Origin: Antilocapra americana | Taxonomy: Eukaryota > Chordata > Mammalia > Artiodactyla > Antilocapridae | Direction: 5' to 3' | Assembly (NCBI GenBank): GCA_007570785.1 | Contig: ML660773.1 | Coordinates: forward strand, 1-64,000 | Length of the DNA stretch: 64,000 nt | In this document: positions 33,241 to 45,212 of the stretch, in pieces | Layout: each line of letters starts with the position of its first letter | Numbering within the stretch: position 1 is the stretch's first letter | Position numbers and translations under genes: made by a program | The notes under the pieces: model-generated | Told to the model about the DNA's origin: nothing | Seen by the model: only the letters and a program-made list of their open reading frames with translations | Databases searched by the model: none

Positions 33241-34120
33241 ACAGAATAGTCAAAACTAGAATTATGAGGGTGATGGAATAAATCTTGACACAATAACATT
33301 CAAAGACCATAAGAAACTGCTGTGATAAGACAGAAGTCTAAAGACAGACAGGACTTAAGACAGTTTTAAAGGGATGAAACCACCTCACCACTCACTGTTT
33401 GGAGAATTTACCAGAATTCAAAAATCAGAGGAGCTGGTGAAACCAAATCGATTCAGAGGCAAGCTGGTTCCTCTTCCTCCAACTTCCTCCTAAACTGTTC
33501 AGTTCAGTTTCTCCTTCTCACAGCAGATGCCTCCTCAGTTTGACTTTTCCTTTTACTGGAGCTCTAATCTGGCTACATTCCAGGGACACACCCTAACTAG
33601 ATTCTCATAGGGCTTCAGCCTGCGAGCCACACCCCATTCAACTGGATTGGGTTTTCCAGACTAATAAAATAAGCAAAGGTGAAAGGATATTGTGACGGGA
33701 TTAGGAAAATCCATTCACCCTTCATTCATCCATAAATATTTCTGAGTGCACTCTATATACCAGAAGACATTCTGTGTCTTGGAAATAAAACAGGACAACA
33801 GACACAATGGAATTCTATGTACATAAAGCTGGAGTTCCCTGGAGGAAGCAAATACTTACAAATAAAATGAAAGATGAAAAATTGAAATATAAACAATGAA
33901 GGGACAACAATGTTGGGATGGAGAACTTGACTCTTAAAACACTGGCCATGTAGTACTTTTGAGAGCATGTTAATAATTTATAAGTGTCCAAAGAAAATGG
34001 GAATATAGTTTTATACTTTATTTCTTGTTTCGTGGGAAAATGAATAAAAATGTCCTTACATTGTACAATATAGTTAATAATTTTTACTTCCATTTCATTC
34101 ACAGTTGATTTATACATTTG
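33241..34120. other. non-coding sequence
   Basis: No gene or repeat I can name. Confidence 0.5.
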
Positions 34121-34121
34121 A

Positions 34122-34322
34122 GTGGAATGGTGACTCAGACGGTAAATCATCTTGCTTACAATGTGGGAGACCTGGGTTCGATCCCTGGGTCGGGAAGATA
34201 CTCTGGAGAAGGAAATGGCAACCCACTCCAGTTCTCTTGCCTGGAAAATCCCATGGACGGATGAGCTTGGTAGGCTACAGTCCATGGGGTCACAAAGAAT
34301 CTGACACGACTGAGCGACTTCC
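34122..34322 (+). repeat. Bov-tA type SINE
   Basis: Plus orientation, complete, with GGGTTCGATCCCTGGGTCGG and CACGACTGAGCGACTT. Confidence 0.9.
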
Positions 34323-34688
34323 CTTTCTTATAGTTGTATAAATGGCTCTTTAAACTTAAAATTCCTGATTCACAATAGGAAATACTTAAGCTAGGCAACA
34401 CAGTAGGTATTTCATTGTATCTGAGGACATTTTGGTTATTTCTCAGAAAAATGCCTGGCAATCCTATTAGGTTATGTGGTCAATTTTGTTTCTCATTCTT
34501 TTTAAAGATTACTTCAAATCTTCCCCATTACCATTCATTCTCTGTGGACTCACCTTTTTCCTCACATTTACAGGCTATATGTAAATTATTTCACCAAGGA
34601 AATAATTTTGGATGTAGATACATCCTACCACTAGATTTAAATTATTTTGGTACTGTCGTTCATTATTTATGCCATCTCTTTCATAACC

Positions 34689-34781
34689 GGCTTCCCAGGC
34701 AGCTCTCGTGGTAAAAAACCTGCTAGCCAATGCAGAAGACATGAGACTCGGGTTCAGTCCCTGGGTTGGGAAGATCTCCCA
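34689..34781 (+). repeat. Bov-tA type SINE head (truncated)
   Basis: Only the tRNA-like head (GGCTTCCCAGGCAGCTCTCG to GGGAAGATCTCCCAG). Confidence 0.85.
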
Positions 34782-34800
34782 GCATACACTCACTCATGAC

Positions 34801-35012
34801 AGGAGAAGTGAAAGCCACTCAGTGGTGTCCGACTCTTAGCAACCCCTGGACTGTACCCTGCCAGGCTCCTTTGTCCACTGGATTCTCCAAGCAAGAATCC
34901 TGGAGTGGGTTGATGTTCATTCCTCCAGGGGATCTTCCCGACCCAGGGATTGAACCCAGATCTCCTACACTGCAGGAGGATTCTTTACCGTCTGAGTTAC
35001 CAGGGAAACCCA
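34801..35012 (-). repeat. Bov-tA type SINE
   Basis: Minus orientation, in inverted arrangement with the truncated copy at 34689-34781. Confidence 0.9.
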
Positions 35013-35588
35013 GGAATTGCCTTTAATCTCAACTTCATAGTTTATTTCTACATTTGTATTCAGTCCTATTATCTCCTGCCCATTCATGAATTTTATGCTA
35101 TTATTTACACTACTTTATTTTAAACTACTCCTTCTCTCTGAAGCCTATTGTTAGCATTTAAATATGTTATAATATCATCCAATCCAAAATTTGAATTGAA
35201 AAAAATATCATCATCATTGCTGTTGTTCATCATTATATTCATTTTTATCTTTCTTGCTATGAATTATTTTTGTGGGTTTTGCTACACTGTGAAGAGAGAC
35301 TCTCTACAAGGAAGTGTTTCCTGCTGTACCACCTTCAGGATCCTGAGCAGCATCCAGAAATATTCCAAGTCAGCCTCCAGAAGCAGGAGAGTATATGGGC
35401 ATATACAATGGGAGAGGAGAGTGTATATTTTTCAGGTTTATGTCTCTGTTAAATTTTAGTAGATAAATTAAAAAAATTTAAAACATAAAAAACAGAAAGA
35501 GAACCCAGCTGTCCCAGTCTTTGCAGACACTGTTGTAGGACAATCCTTACTAGCTGGCTAGTTTTGCTCTGAGCCATGAGATCATCTG
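35013..35588. other. AT-rich intergenic sequence
   Basis: No gene or repeat I can name. Confidence 0.5.
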
Positions 35589-35589
35589 A

Positions 35590-35784
35590 GGGCTCCCCAG
35601 ATAGCTCAGTTGGTAAAGAATCTGCCTGCAATGCAGGAGACCTAAGTTCAATCCCTGGGTTGGGAAGATCTCCTGGAGAAGGGAAAGTCTGCCCACTCCA
35701 GTATTCTGGCCTGGAGAATTCCATGGGCTATATAGACCCTGGGGTAGCAAAGAGTCAGACATGACTGAGCCACTTTCACTTTAC
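35590..35784 (+). repeat. Bov-tA type SINE
   Basis: Plus orientation, complete, ends CATGACTGAGCCACTTTCAC. Confidence 0.9.
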
Positions 35785-35938
35785 GTGAGATCATCCAAAG
35801 GTGAAAGGTTGAGGCCACTTCAGATCTTTTCAGAGCTTGTTTCTTGCCTGGACTTACACATGCTGTCTAAAACCCGTAGTATATATTGCTGCTTTTGAAT
35901 GTCTTAATACCCTAAAGATTTTGAACCAGAGTTTACAT

Positions 35939-35954
35939 AAGAATCCCTGTGATT
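35939..35954 (+). repeat. L1 target-site duplication, left copy
   Basis: AAGAATCCCTGTGATT, repeated exactly at 38581-38596 after the L1 tail. Confidence 0.92.
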
Positions 35955-38580
35955 ACCAAAACCAGACAAAGATGCCACAAAAAAAGAAAACTACAGACCA
36001 ATACCACTGATGAACTTAGATGCAAAAATCCTAAACAAAATTCTAACAAACAGAATCCAACAATATATTAAAAAGATCATACATCATGACCAAGTGGGCT
36101 TTATCCCAGGGATGGAAGGATTCTTTAATACCTGCAAATCAATCAATGTGGTACACCACATTAACAAATTGAAAGATAAAAACTGTATGATTATCTCAAT
36201 AGATGCAGAGAAAGCCTTTGACAAAATTCAGCATCCATTTATGATAAAACCCTCCAGAAAGCAGGAATAGAAGGAATATATCTCAACATAATAAAAGCCA
36301 TATATGATAAACCCACAGCAAATATTATCCTCAATAGTGAAAAATTGAAAGAATTTCCCCAAAAGTCAGGAACAAGATAATGGTGCCCACTCTCACCGCT
36401 ACTATTCAACATAGTTTTGGAAGTTTTAGCCACAGAAATCAGAGAAGAAAAAGAAATAAAAGGAATCTGGATTGGAAAAGAAGAAAGTAAAACTCTGTTT
36501 GCAGATGACATTATCCTCTACATAGAAAACCCTAAAGACTCCACCAGGAAATAACTAGAGCTAATCAATTAATATAGTAAAGTTGCAGGATTTAAAATTA
36601 ACACACAGAAATCCCTTGCATTCCTATACACTAACAATGAGAAAACAGAAAGAGAAATTAAGGAAACAATTCCATTCATCATTGCAATGAAAAGAGTAGA
36701 ATACTTAGGATAAATCTACCTAAAGAAACAAAAGACCTATATATAGAAAACTATAAAACACTAATGAAATAAATCAAAGAGGACACAGATAGATGGAGAA
36801 ATATACCGTGTCCATGGATAGGAAGAATCAATATAGTGAAAATGAGTATACTACCCAAAGCAATCTATAGATTCAATGCAAACCTTATCAAGCTACCAAT
36901 GGTATTTTTCAGAGAACTAGAACAAATAATTTCATAATCTGTATGGAAATACAAAAAACCTCGACTAGCCAAAGCAATCTTGAGAAAGAAGAATGGAACT
37001 GGAGGAATCAACCTGCCTGACTTCAGACTATACTACAAAACTGAAGTCATCAAGACAGTATGGTACTGACACAAAAACAGAAATACAGATCACTGGAACA
37101 AAATATAAAGCACAGAGATAAACCAACACACCTATGGACACTTTATCTTTGACAAAGGAGGCAAGAATATACAATGGAGAAAAGACAATCTCTTTAACAA
37201 GTGCTTCTGGGAAAACTCATCAACCACTTGTAAAAGAATGAAACTAGAACACTTTCTAAAACTATATACAAAAATAAACTCAAAATGAATTAAAGATCTA
37301 AATTTAAGACCAGAAACTATAAAACTCGTAGAGGAAGACATAGACAAAACATTCTCTGACATAAATCACAGCGGGATCCTCTATGACCCACCTCCCAGAG
37401 TAATGGAAATTAAAGCAAAAATGAACAAATGGGACCTAATTAAACTTAAAAGCTTCTACACAGCTAAGGAAACTACAAGCAAGGAGAAAAGACAGCCTTC
37501 AGAATGGGAGAAAATAATAGCAAACGAAGCAATGGACAAACAATTAATCTCAAAAATATACAAGCAGCTCCTGCAACTCAAGTCCAGAAAAATAAATAAC
37601 CCAATCAAAAAATGAGCCAAAGAACTAAACTAACATTTCTCCAAAGAAGACATACAGATGGCTAACGAACACATGAAAAGATGCTCAACATCACTCATTA
37701 TCAGAGAAATGCAAACCAAAACCACAATGAGGTACCATTTCACACCAGTCAGAATGACTGCTATCAAAAAGTCTACAAACAATAAATGCTGGAGAGGGTG
37801 TGGAGAAAAGGGAACCCTCTTACACTGTTGGTGGGAATGCAAACTAGTACAGCCACTATGGAGAACAGTGTGGAGATTCCTTAAAAAATTGAAAATAGAA
37901 CTGCTATATGACCCAGCAATCCCACTGCTGGGCATACACACTGAAGAAACCAGAATTGAAAGAGACACGTGTACCCCAGTGTTCATCACAGCACAGTTTA
38001 CAATAGCCAGGACATGGAAGCAACCTAGATGTCCATCAGCAGATGAATGGATAAGAAAGCTGTGGTACATATACACAATGGAATATTACTCAGCTATTAA
38101 AAAGAATGCATTTGAATCAGTTCTAATTAGGTGATGAAACTGGAGCCTATTATACAGAGTGAAGTAAGTTAGAAAGAAAAACACCAATATAGTATACCAG
38201 CACATATATATGGAATTTAGAAACATGGTAACGGTGACCCTGTATGAGAGACCGCAAAAGAGACTCAGATGTAAAGAACAGACTTTTGGACTCTGTGGGA
38301 GAAGGCGAGGGTGGGCTGATTTGAGAGAATAGCATTGAAACATGTTTATTATCATATGTGAAACAGATCACCAGTCCAGGTTCAATGCATGAGACAGGGT
38401 GCTCAGGGCTGGTGCACTGGGATGACCCAGAAGGAAGGGATGGGGAGGGAGGTGGGAGGGGGGTTCAGGATGGGGAACACTTGTACACCCATGGCTGATT
38501 CATGTCAATGTATGGAAAAAACCACTACGATATTGTAAAGTAATTAGCCTCCAGTTAGAATAAATAATTAATTTTAAAAA
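35955..38580 (+). mobile_element. 5'-truncated L1 (RT to 3' UTR)
   Basis: Plus-strand L1 of about 2.6 kb bounded by a 16-bp duplication. The start falls inside the reverse transcriptase domain ([31 protein letters not shown]). The catalytic motif FADDIILY is at about 36498-36520 in a different frame after stops near 36270 and 36380. The C-terminal ORF2 part ([17 protein letters not shown] at 37500; [12 protein letters not shown] at 37910) and a G-rich 3' UTR follow, with an A-rich end at 38570-38580. Several stops, so not active. Confidence 0.92.
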
Positions 38581-38596
38581 AAGAATCCCTGTGATT
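38581..38596 (+). repeat. L1 target-site duplication, right copy
   Basis: Exact match to 35939-35954. Confidence 0.92.
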
Positions 38597-39260
38597 GCAT
38601 GTGTGGCAATTGGCCTTGTGTTTTTGTTGCCTCCTGGGGCTAGCAGTCCTTGACTTCAGGGGACACTTTTCATTGCGTAACCAACACTGTGATTCCAACC
38701 ATCTCCAAGAAGTCCAGGATCTGTACCTGTCATCCCCTTAGGGGAACCTGTACTCTTGTCTACCCTCTTTGTAGTTTGAGTACTATTGTCAGAATTATAA
38801 TTGTTAGTAGGAAGATAATCATCACTGTTACTGTTGACATTCATAATGATTTTTATTAATGCATATGTTGCCTTTATGTATTGTGTTTCAGTTATATTCA
38901 TAAAAATGAATAGAGTCTCTTTATTCACCAAGGGTGTCTGATTTTCTGAAAATGTCTGTGAGGGGTCCCCAACACAAATACTCATACATTGTGGCTCCCA
39001 GCTTCTGATACACCCGACTGAACCCTTCGGTTGGAAGATGCTCCTGAAATACACCTTGTTCCCCTTCTGAGGCAGAGGTTTTCCATACTGGGATCTGAGG
39101 ACCAAGGATGATGTCATGGGCCCTTCTGAGACTGGTAAGATTCACAAGTCCCTGTGAAGCCCAGCAATTGTTTGTAGACATCTGGAATGTCCAGCTGAGG
39201 GCATCTTTGCACATCTTAGGAAACCACTGCATTCCTTACTTCAACTCAGGGAAGTTGTTC
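38597..39260 (-). other. unassigned segment with overlapping minus frames
   Basis: Between two L1 pieces. On minus, a 103-codon frame (38921-39232; contains CWASQGLVNLTSLRRAHD) overlaps a 153-codon frame (38656-39117; contains several NXS/T sequons, such as FMNITETQ, DNSTQT and GWNHSVG). The sequon density and Trp/Cys-rich start suggest a frameshifted retroviral envelope surface fragment, but I cannot match it to a family. Confidence 0.35.
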
Positions 39261-39710
39261 CAGATCACTGGAACAAAATATAAAGCACAGAGATAAACCC
39301 ACACACCTATGGACACTTTATCTTTGACAAAGGAGGCAAGAATATACAATGGAGAAAAGACAATCTCTTTAACAAGTGCTTCTGGGAAAACTCATCAACC
39401 ACTTGTAAAAGAGTGAAACTAGAACACTTTCTAAAACTATATACAAAAATAAACTCAAAATGAATTAAAGATCTAAATTTAAGACCAGAAACTATAAAAC
39501 TCGTAGAGGAAGACATAGACAAAACATTCTCTGACATAAATCACAGCGGGATCCGCTATGACCCACCTCCCAGAGTAATGGAAATTAAAGCAAAAATGAA
39601 CAAATGGGACCTAATTAAACTTAAAAGCTTCTGCACAGCTAAGGAAACTACAAGCAAGGAGAAAAGACAGCCTTCAAAATGGGAGAAAATAATAGCAAAC
39701 GAAGCAATGG
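39261..39710 (+). repeat. second copy of an internal L1 segment
   Basis: A 450-base block almost identical (about five differences by eye) to 37087-37536 of the neighbouring L1. It starts at CAGATCACTGGAAC and stops at GAAGCAATGGA in mid-ORF2, with no 3' UTR or poly(A). Confidence 0.9.
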
Positions 39711-40136
39711 ATGCCACAGAATGCCAGGGAGTGAATGGTGGGCATAAGACTCTAGAAATCTTTCTCAGATGCCCCTAAAGACACAAGGACCAGCTTGGAA
39801 AGGCTACCAAGAAAACTTTTCTCCCTCTTCATAAAGTTTCACTTCAGCTTGAAAGCCAGGGACCTGCCATTGGTCAAAATGGCTGCTCTGAGAGAGCTAC
39901 CTAGCTCCTCTGAAGTTGATGAAAACTGTCTAGGTCACCTCTGGTGGCCAGGAAATGCTGATACTGGCCTGGAAGTCCTGAAGAAAGTGACCAGCTCTCT
40001 TGAGCAGCTGCAGAACTTTGTAAGTACTCCAGGGAATCTTGGAATTTTGTGGAGTTTAGTCCATTGAGATATAGCCGATGATTTTTCTTATGATCACATT
40101 GGCCTTTGTGTTTTATTGTTTGTTGGATTTTTAAAA
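39711..40136. other. non-coding sequence
   Basis: No named repeat. A 90-codon plus frame (39795-40067) is open without recognisable domains; I do not call it a gene. Confidence 0.45.
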
Positions 40137-40411
40137 TAATTTTTAAAATTATTTATTTTTGGCTGTGCTGGGTCTTTGTTACTATGTGGACTTTTCTCTA
40201 GCTATTGCAAGATGAAGCTAGTCTCTACTTGCAGTGTGAGGGCTTCTCATTGCTGAGGCATCTCTCGTTGCCAAGCACAGGCTCCAGAGCATTCAGACTT
40301 CAGTAGCTGTGGCCCACGGGTTTAGTTGCTTTGAGGCATGTAGGATCTTCCTGGACTAGGGATAGAACATTGGTAGGCGAATTCTTTACCACTAAGCCAC
40401 CTGGAAGCCCC
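40137..40411 (-). repeat. CHR-type tRNA-derived SINE
   Basis: Minus-orientation cetartiodactyl SINE: TTTTTGGCTGTGCTGGGTCT ... GGATCTTCCTGGACTAGGGA ... CCACCTGGAAGCCCC. Confidence 0.8.
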
Positions 40412-40767
40412 TGTATGTTGGACTTTTTAATTTATTTGTTTTTTGAGAAAGATGGCAGAGGTACGTACCATCCACCATTCTCATCATTTCATTCAAAGGC
40501 TACAAGTCTGAAACTACTTAATACTAGAATGTTAGTGTTGTTTGTCCAGCTACTTGGATCAGGTTTCTCCAGTGTAAAGTTATGCTTATATCATGTCAAA
40601 AAATGCGTTATTTTGGAAGAATTTCGCTATGTACAACCTTTGAGGAGTGGAGAGTTATGCTCCACCTCCTTGATTGCTGATATCCACATGAATTATCAGG
40701 AATTCCTCTTCATGGGAGAGTTGTACTGTCCTCCAATTTGTTTATATAGTTAATCTTTTATACATTT

Positions 40768-40889
40768 ATTTATTTATTTTGGCTACATTATGCAGCATGT
40801 GGGATCTTAGTTACCTGGCCAGGGATCAAACTGAGTCTCCTGCATTGGGAGAGCAGAATCTTAACCACCGGACCACTAGGGAAGTCCCA
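40768..40889 (-). repeat. CHR-type tRNA-derived SINE (short)
   Basis: Minus orientation: TTTTGGCTACATTATGCAGC ... CCACTAGGGAAGTCCC. Confidence 0.75.
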
Positions 40890-41316
40890 TTTTTTTCATT
40901 TAAATCAGTATGAACTCTTGGATATTTACTTTATATCTCAGGATATAGTGAGTACAACTTTATCCTATTGCTCAAATGTTCCAGTTTGGGCCCTTGGGAA
41001 CTCTTTTAGTTGACTTTTTTTTCTTCATGTCATTGTATGGCAAAACCAATTAAAAAAAAAAAAGAATCTACATATTTGTCTATTTCCTGCTCCAACCCTA
41101 GAATGAACTATATATCCAAGGAATATGGTTTGTTTTTATTAGCAAATATCATTTCACAAACAATGGCATAGATTTGAATGTGTTCATTGCTAGAGGGGAG
41201 TGCTTGTTTCTTGGCTTTTTAGCGAACAGTGTGAAGAAATTTTTGTTTGTCCTGACCTGTGTATGCCCACCTAAGTTGTATCTATTAATTCAGTGTATAC
41301 AAATAGACAAAGATGT
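40890..41316. other. AT-rich sequence with short L1 tail
   Basis: Contains only a minimal L1 3' end (about 41022-41062: CATGTCATTGTATGGCAAAA then poly(A)). Otherwise nothing recognised. Confidence 0.5.
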
Positions 41317-41447
41317 GGCTTCCCTAGTGGCTCAGATCGGAGAAGGCAAAGGCACCCTACTCCAGTACTCTTGCCTGGAGAATCCCAGGGACGGAGGAGC
41401 CTGGTAGGCTGCAGCCCGCGGGGTCGCACAGCGTCGGACAGTTCACC
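41317..41447 (+). repeat. BovA-type SINE leading into the CpG island
   Basis: Plus orientation, GCTTCCCTAGTGGCTCAG fused to GGAGAAGGCAAAGGCACCCT. Its last part carries CpGs not usual in aged copies (CAGCCCGCGGGGTCGCACAGCGTCGGAC), suggesting it has escaped methylation at the island edge. Confidence 0.8.
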
Positions 41448-41990
41448 CTGATGTTCCGTCCGTCATCCAGGGGCCCCGCGGGCTGATCCAGCCGGCCCCT
41501 CGCGACCTCGGGGCGTCCTGCGCTGCGCGCGGCCGGCAGGGCCCCCGAGCGCGGGGACCTCGAGAGCATCTCCCGGCGAGGGGACCGAGCTTCGAGCCCG
41601 CGGGACCGCCGGGACCAGGGGGTGTTTCTCTAAGAGAGGGAGTGTGCTTTTCCTTTTCTGGACTTTTGCCGTTGTTCTGCTCCTCTCGTTCTCGTGCTCT
41701 ATAAATTCGACTTCGGTGCACTCTGAACAAGACTTCCTTTACAGAAGTGTTCATTCATGAAGTGGTTTGGGGTGAAAACTCACAGCCTGCGTTAGCATCT
41801 TTTATGGACTCGGGATGGCTTCTGAGGAGAAACCGCTCTACGCCTTCGGAGGAAGGGGACCGAGCGGACGGTGGCGGGGGCAGGAGCAGCCGTGCCCGCG
41901 GCGGCCCGGCCGCGTGCCCCGGGGACGCGGGGGGGTCTGGTCAGCGGTCACCGGCCCCGGGGGAGGGCAGGGTTTGCAACACTGCACGTG
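41403..41990. promoter_or_regulatory. CpG island, candidate KRAB-ZNF promoter
   Basis: Very GC- and CpG-rich in an AT-rich neighbourhood (for example CGCGACCTCGGGGCGTCCTG, CTGCGCTGCGCGCGGCCGGC and GCCCGCGGCGGCCCGGCCGC). It lies 1.9 kb upstream of the start exon of locus 3 (plus strand) and is also on the 5' side of gene 1 (minus strand). No transcription start site or exon 1 can be fixed by sequence alone. Frames on both strands here are products of base composition. Confidence 0.65.
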
Positions 41991-42474
41991 TTTGTTCATT
42001 TTTAGAGGGCAATTGTTCCGTAAAGCGGGAATAGTTGGAATATTGAAAAACTGAAGAGTAGGTGTCTTAAAAACGTCCAAGCATGTTTAAACATTGATTC
42101 CCCTCCCCCCATCCAAATCGGAATATATCGGAAGTTCACTTTCCAGGCTTTAAAGGACATTGTCTCCTCTCTCATACCTTGAAGGGGATGCTTCTCCGCT
42201 TATCTCAGTTTCAAGCTGAATTATTGCCATGATTAACTTTTTTCGTGTTGTGACCCAATGCCAGTTTTTGATAATTCTGAGTTAATTTCATCTTCGGGCA
42301 GGTCTTCTGCGGAATCTCAGTGTGGGTTGGAATTGTTGAAAGAAACCTAGGATACTTACAAATTTATAAAATTGTCGTAAAAAGAAATGAAGGGCAAATA
42401 CTGATCTTGAAAGAAAAGCTTATGCTCACAATGATGATCGCTTCACACTTTTTCAGAATTGCGTGTTCTTTCTT

Positions 42475-42560
42475 GAGACCGGGGGCGGAGGGCGGGTGGA
42501 GGGGTCGGGAGGACCGGCGGACGGGGAAGACCTGCCAGACTGCCATCCCAGCCGGACAGC
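42475..42560. other. second small CpG-rich patch
   Basis: GACCGGGGGCGGAGGGCGGG followed by GGTCGGGAGGACCGGCGGAC. Possibly a shoulder of the 41.4-42.0 kb island. Confidence 0.5.
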
Positions 42561-42597
42561 CTGAGACATCTCTGTTCTATTTTTTTTTTTTTAAGGA

Positions 42598-42807
42598 AAA
42601 GTGTTTATTTATTTATTTTTGGCTGCCCTGGGTCTTCATTGCTGCATAACGGCTTTCTCTAGTTGCTGTGAGCGGGTCTTATTGTCTCGTTGCAGTTTGT
42701 GGGCTTCGTTGCTCCGTGGCAGGTGGGATCTTCCCGGGCAGGGATTGAACCCATGTCTCCTGCACCGGCAGGCAGATTCTTAATCACTGGACCACCAGGG
42801 AAGTCCC
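42598..42807 (-). repeat. CHR-type tRNA-derived SINE
   Basis: Minus orientation, TTTTTGGCTGCCCTGGGTCT ... CCACCAGGGAAGTCCC. Confidence 0.82.
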
Positions 42808-43227
42808 TAAGTTTTACTTTTTAAAATGTTAGTTAAGACACACTTTTTTATACTGAAAACATTTGTAAGTTGTGACTCAATTATTCTAAAAGGGCATAAT
42901 ATTTTAAAAGTTTTTAGTAGTGATTTACATACTTAGGATGTAGCTAAATATTCTTGCAGAAATGAATCCTGGGTTGACTCTTACTTTGTATTGAAAGATG
43001 AACTCTCCATAATCACCAAAATGTTTGCTTCTTGGCAGTGTCACCGGTGTGTTTTTATCTGAAAAAAATTTTTTTTTAACAACTTCAAATCAGGTGACAG
43101 AAAACCAGCTAAAGGCTCAGAGTTTCTGAATAAAGATAGTTGTTTTAGTTTAAAAAAAATTTTTTTTCTGTGACTAAGAGACTCGAGAGTCTCCATATGG
43201 CAGGAGTCAGGTTCTCTTAGGATTTGC

Positions 43228-43440
43228 TGCCAGTGAAAGTGAGTGAAGTGAAAGTCGCTAAGTCGTGTCAGACTCTTTTCGACCCCATGGACTATACAAT
43301 CCACAGAATTTTCCAGACCGGGATACTGGAGTTTTCTGATAGCCTTTCCCTCCTTCAGGGGATCTTCCCAACCCAGGGATTGAACTCAGGTCTCCCACAT
43401 TGCAGGCGGATTCTTTACCAGCTGAGCCACCAGGGAAGCC
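43228..43440 (-). repeat. Bov-tA type SINE
   Basis: Minus orientation, ends GCCACCAGGGAAGCCC. Confidence 0.9.
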
Positions 43441-43560
43441 CAAGAATACCCGAGTGGGTAGCCTATCCCTTCTCCAGCGGATCTTCCTGACCCAGGAATT
43501 GAACCCCAGTCTCCTGCATTGCAGGTGGATTCTTTACCAACTGAGCTATCAGGGAAGCCC
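43441..43560 (-). repeat. partial Bov-tA type SINE
   Basis: Immediately adjacent second minus copy lacking its 3' part; ends GCTATCAGGGAAGCCC. Confidence 0.88.
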
Positions 43561-43871
43561 TGATAGTTGCCAGGGATGGGATTAAATAATCCATCTGAAT
43601 AACATGTCTAATTAAACTGGAAAGCTCCATGCTTCGGTTGTGTTATCTTTATAATGAGGATGTTAATATCTTCTTTATAACTCTCAAGTGCCAAAGACTC
43701 ATTGCGGCCCCTTCGAGAGGAGAGCCCCCTCCCCATTTGTCTTTGCTCCCTCTGCAGGTTGTTCTGAGGTGGGGAGCATTACCATGTGAAGGTCTGCAGG
43801 TTTAAGACGGTGGGCTTTTCTGGGGATGTTGGAAATGACTGGAGTCTTTCAGATTCTTTCTCTTTCCTCAG

Positions 43872-43956
43872 CTTTGTCTGTTTAGTCATTGAACTGTCCT
43901 TTGGTGAGAATACACACGAAGTCATGGTGACTGAGTTTCAGACAATGCAACCCCAG
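43872..43956 (+). pseudogene. locus 3, start exon
   Basis: Acceptor TTCTTTCTCTTTCCTCAG and donor CCCCAG|GTGAGT. ATG at 43945 gives four codons (MQPQ) joining in frame to KRAB-A, as in genes 1 and 2. An upstream in-frame ATG at 43924 has arisen where gene 1 has CTG, and could add seven residues. Confidence 0.75.
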
Positions 43957-45017
43957 GTGAGTAGGACTTGCTCCTTCTTGTGAATTGATATCTTTTTTTT
44001 TTGTTCCAAGGGATGAGTGGGTTTTGAGTCTTGGCTTCGATCTCCTGGGGCCCCCATGAAATTAAATTACTGTCAGTCACTTTTCCTCAGGACTCTGGGA
44101 GGCTTAGGTCAGGGACTGATTGAGAAATAATTCCCTACCCAGTATTTACACTGCTTTATTCCGTTCCTCACTCCCTTAAGAATGTCCTTGAAGAAAAGGT
44201 AAAAAGTCATTTCTTCAAATTTATCCCATGTTAGTGTCTGCAGTCGGCTTAGGCACATGGTGAACACAGGCAACAGGAAAGAGTAAGAGCAAAAATGTTT
44301 AGTCCTGCAGCTAGGCAACTGTTTTTCAGGTGAGTTTAGTCCATCCAGTGATTTGGATGCTGCAGAGGAGGGCTCTGCAGCCTAGAGATTGGAGTCAGAG
44401 GAGGCAAGCAAGAGAGCAATAAGGAATCATTATTTTCCCCCAATTTTAAATTTATTCAAAATTTTATGGAATATACTTGCACATTTAAATACCTTAAAAA
44501 AAAATCTCCTTACCCCTTTTGTCCCCAACAACCCAGTTTCCATCTTTGTAATCAAAACTGAAATATCTGGTATTGTTTTCTTACTTTGAGCTGTGCATTA
44601 AGAAGGACTATAACAGAATAAACCTAGGGTCCGGTAGCAATTTTTTGAAGGGCTAGAAAGATCAGGTTCCACTGAGAGGCTTCTATTTCCTGTTAGCATA
44701 TAAACAGCTTGGTGGTACAGGAGGGACCGTGATAACCCATGCTTGAAGGGGCCAGAGAAGATGGAAAGGCAAAGTCTCATCACAGGAGGGTCGGGTCAGG
44801 ACACTCCTGTGTGGCAGGCTTAGGGCCCCTTGGGGTGTGCTTCTGAACTGTACATCTTCTTCTCTGTCATGAACATATTAGTTGTGCAGAGATGGGAGAG
44901 GCCACCTAATTATCACATTCTCCAGGAGGGTGTTCAGTTCTGCAGAATTTGGCCGTTGCTTTGCCAGGTTATTTCACTACAGTTACCTCATTCACTATAA
45001 TGATATTTTGTTTTCAA
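43957..45017 (+). other. intron, locus 3
   Basis: About 1 kb without named repeats, before the SINE at 45018. Confidence 0.5.
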
Positions 45018-45212
45018 AGAAAATGAAAGTCACTCAGTTGTGTCTGACTCTTTGCGACCCCATGGCCTATACAGTCCCTGGAATTCTCCCAGCCAGAATA
45101 CTGGAGTGGGTAGCCTTTCCTTTCTCCAGGGGATCTTCCTAACCCAGAGATTGAACCCAGGTCTCCTGCAATGCAGGCGAATTCTTTACCAGCTGAGCCA
45201 CCAGGGAAACCA
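45018..45212 (-). repeat. Bov-tA type SINE
   Basis: Minus orientation, in the intron before KRAB-A of locus 3. Confidence 0.9.

Noticed and set aside
34105..34341. Many 60-100 codon frames with phrases such as GFSRQEYWSGLPFPSPGDLPNPGIEP or SVGKEFACNAG
   Set aside because: They are translations of Bov-tA/BovA SINEs (either strand), recurring at every SINE in the window; not genes.
41443..42080. Several frames of 79-103 codons on both strands in the CpG island
   Set aside because: GC-rich sequence lacks stops in all frames by composition; no domain or splice support.
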